13,859 nucleotides of DNA from contig CABQHM010000072.1 in assembly GCA_902464015.1 (NCBI GenBank), forward strand, positions 1 through 13,859. Direction: 5' to 3'. The DNA comes from an uncultured Coriobacteriales bacterium (lineage in GTDB: Bacteria; Actinomycetota; Coriobacteriia; Coriobacteriales; UMGS124). The translations under genes were made by a program, and so were the position numbers. Below the pieces are notes generated by a model. It was given only the letters and a program-made list of their open reading frames with translations, ran no database searches and was not told where the DNA came from. Shown piece by piece: positions 12,480 through 13,859 of the stretch; position 1 is the stretch's first letter, and each line of letters opens with the position of its first letter.

Positions 12480-13637
12480 ATGTTGTGGCTCGCCCGCACA
12501 ATAGTTCATGCCGAAGATGCAAACAATAATCCGAAGTACCGCGAGGCCGTTGGTGCCAAGGCCAGCGTTGTCGGCATCATTCTCAACGTGCTGCTCTGCA
12601 CCGGCAAAGCGGGTATCGGCGTGCTTTCTGGCTCGGTCTCCATCGTCGCAGACGCATTGAACAACTTGTCTGACGCCGCTTCGAACATCATCAGCCTCTT
12701 GGGATTCAAGCTTGCAGCCAAGCCCGCTGACGCAGGCCACCCGTATGGTCACGGACGTTATGAGTACCTGGCAAGCCTCATGGTTGCCGTCATCGTCATG
12801 CTTGTCGGAGTCGAACTGGCGAAGGGAAGCCTTGATAAGCTGCTCAATCCAGCGCCGGTGGAGTTCAGTGCCGCTCTTGTCGCAGTTTTGTTGCTTTCCA
12901 TTGCCGTAAAAAGCTGGATGTGTGTCTTCAACAGGCAGGTTGGCAAGGCCATCGATTCAGGCACGCTCGAAGCCGCATCGGTAGACTCCCGCAACGACGT
13001 CCTTACCACAGGTGCCGTTCTCGTGGCCGCAGTGATTTCGGAGCTTACCGGCTTCGACCTCGACGGTTGGATGGGTCTTGCAGTCGCCTGCTTCATCTTA
13101 TGGAGCGGCGTGGGCCTCATCCGCGACACAATTGACCCACTCCTGGGCAAGCCCGCCAGCCCTGAACTCGCCCATATGATTGAGGAAAAGGCAAAGTCCT
13201 ACCCAGGCATTCTGGGTGTGCACGACCTCATGGTGCATGACTATGGCCCCGGTCGCATCTTCGCGAGCCTGCACGCCGAGGTTCCCGCCGAAACCGATGT
13301 GCTCAAGAGCCATGAGGTTATCGACTCCATTGAGGAAGACTTTCGAAAGAATGACAACCTTAATGTCGTCATCCACCTCGATCCCATCGTGACGACCGAC
13401 CCGCACGTAACCGAGCTGCGTAAGGAAATCGCACAGTTCGTGTCTGCGTTGGACAACCGCATGAGCATCCATGACCTGCGCATCGTGCCCGGCGACAACC
13501 GCACCAACGTCATCTTCGACATCCTGGAGCCCTACGGCGTAGAGATTCCCGAGCAAGACCTCGTCTCCAAAGTAAACGCCGCAGTTGCCGGCAAACACCC
13601 CGGCCACCACTGCGTCATCAGGGTCGATCACATTTAA
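12480..13637 (+). CDS. cation diffusion facilitator (CDF) metal efflux transporter
   Basis: A 385-residue membrane transporter that would export a divalent metal in exchange for protons. About six helices lie in residues 27-215. The metal site residues are in helix 2, NNLSD (61-65, Asn61 and Asp65), and helix 5, DSRND (169-173, Asp169 and Asp173). The absence of a His at these four places argues against a plain zinc exporter and suggests manganese or iron (inference from family trends). HPYGHGRYEY (87-96) and DPLLGKPAS (219-227) are conserved loop and exit motifs. A cytoplasmic domain follows from about 228 to 305, and then roughly 80 more residues (306-385) beyond the normal 290-300 family length, like a second copy or extension. 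ATG 12480 has GGAAAGGA 11 bases upstream. No partner gene is adjacent. Confidence 0.9.
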   Translation: MLWLARTIVHAEDANNNPKYREAVGAKASVVGIILNVLLCTGKAGIGVLSGSVSIVADALNNLSDAASNIISLLGFKLAAKPADAGHPYGHGRYEYLASLMVAVIVMLVGVELAKGSLDKLLNPAPVEFSAALVAVLLLSIAVKSWMCVFNRQVGKAIDSGTLEAASVDSRNDVLTTGAVLVAAVISELTGFDLDGWMGLAVACFILWSGVGLIRDTIDPLLGKPASPELAHMIEEKAKSYPGILGVHDLMVHDYGPGRIFASLHAEVPAETDVLKSHEVIDSIEEDFRKNDNLNVVIHLDPIVTTDPHVTELRKEIAQFVSALDNRMSIHDLRIVPGDNRTNVIFDILEPYGVEIPEQDLVSKVNAAVAGKHPGHHCVIRVDHI

Positions 13638-13859
13638 AGCGAGACTCGGAGCACTGGCTTTGTCAACAAGCCGCTCACAGCCTTGCGCCCGCGTCTTATG
13701 CCGCGTGGCTCCAAATCGCCCCAATCGCTTTCGGGCGGCCCATCCGGTCTTTGCAAGGGGAGAGGGCTTTCAAGCTCAGCCTCAAGTTCAGCCCAAACGA
13801 GAACGGGGCTGTAACAAAAGCCCCGCCAACCATTTTTGGAGGCACCCGTCCGATTATCC
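13638..13859. other. intergenic tail without a gene
   Basis: No coding sequence with family features or ribosome site is visible. It holds a 12-base tandem repeat with one change, TCAAGCTCAGCC (13770-13781) and TCAAGTTCAGCC (13782-13793), and a hairpin CGGGGCT (13806-13812)/AGCCCCG (13821-13827). The last bases at the right edge could belong to a gene that starts beyond the window. Confidence 0.5.
13806..13838 (+). terminator. weak terminator candidate downstream of the CDF gene
   Basis: A 7-bp GC-rich stem, CGGGGCT/AGCCCCG with an 8-base loop, is followed by TTTTT at 13834-13838, but six bases separate stem and T run. On the minus strand only TTCTCG follows. It could end transcripts from either side, with low efficiency by sequence. 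Confidence 0.4.

Noticed and set aside
13835..13859. Start or end of a tRNA or other RNA gene at the right edge
   Set aside because: The minus strand has a sequence ending like an acceptor (GCCTCCA), but no T-loop pattern precedes it.
1..13859. Mobile elements, CRISPR arrays or phage genes
   Set aside because: No transposase, integrase, terminal inverted repeats or regularly spaced repeats were seen; a tRNA at the left edge alone does not show integration.

Overview
The window looks like chromosomal DNA from a high-GC, anaerobic actinobacterium of the Coriobacteriia (Eggerthellaceae-like: Eggerthella, Gordonibacter, Slackia and relatives). The reasons are the base composition, strong GGAGG-type ribosome binding sites, an extracytoplasmic multihaem molybdoenzyme, and a selenium-type molybdenum hydroxylase cluster. 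The assignment is inferred from gene content and protein style, not from a database match.

Left part (1-2883, minus strand): the 5' three quarters of a tRNA-Ile(GAU) gene with its own promoter. Upstream of it on the same strand is a three-gene operon of sulfite-oxidase-family proteins. In order of transcription these are an exported protein with three CxxCH haem sites plus a full Mo-cofactor module, an exported Mo-cofactor domain without haem, and a 92-residue stand-alone Mo-oxidoreductase dimerisation domain with no signal peptide. A strong stem-loop closes the operon. The last two genes look like one ancestral protein split by a stop codon and a new ribosome binding site, in the same frame.

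Middle part (3271-11649): a purine hydroxylase region. An NCS2 purine/xanthine permease (+) ends at a strong terminator and converges with mocA (-), the cytidylyltransferase for the xanthine-oxidase-type cofactor. Diverging from mocA is a tightly packed plus-strand operon: FAD subunit, [2Fe-2S] subunit and molybdopterin subunit of a three-subunit xanthine dehydrogenase-like enzyme, then yqeC, yqeB and an XdhC/CoxI-family cofactor maturation protein. The combination of mocA, yqeB, yqeC and an XdhC-like protein with a molybdenum hydroxylase is the known genomic signature of selenium-dependent molybdenum hydroxylases. The simple reading is uptake of a purine by the permease, hydroxylation by the three-subunit enzyme, and accessory proteins that make and load its cytidylated, probably selenium-containing cofactor. 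Two genes of this operon (FAD subunit and yqeC) appear to lack ATG/GTG/TTG starts at the expected place. The sequence instead supports ATT and ATC (or CTG), each with a well-placed Shine-Dalgarno sequence that can fold into a small hairpin.

Right part (11650-13859): an AlkA-type DNA-3-methyladenine glycosylase, then a cation diffusion facilitator transporter with metal-site residues of a manganese/iron-like type and an unusually long C-terminal region, then 222 bases without a gene that hold a small tandem repeat and a GC-rich hairpin.
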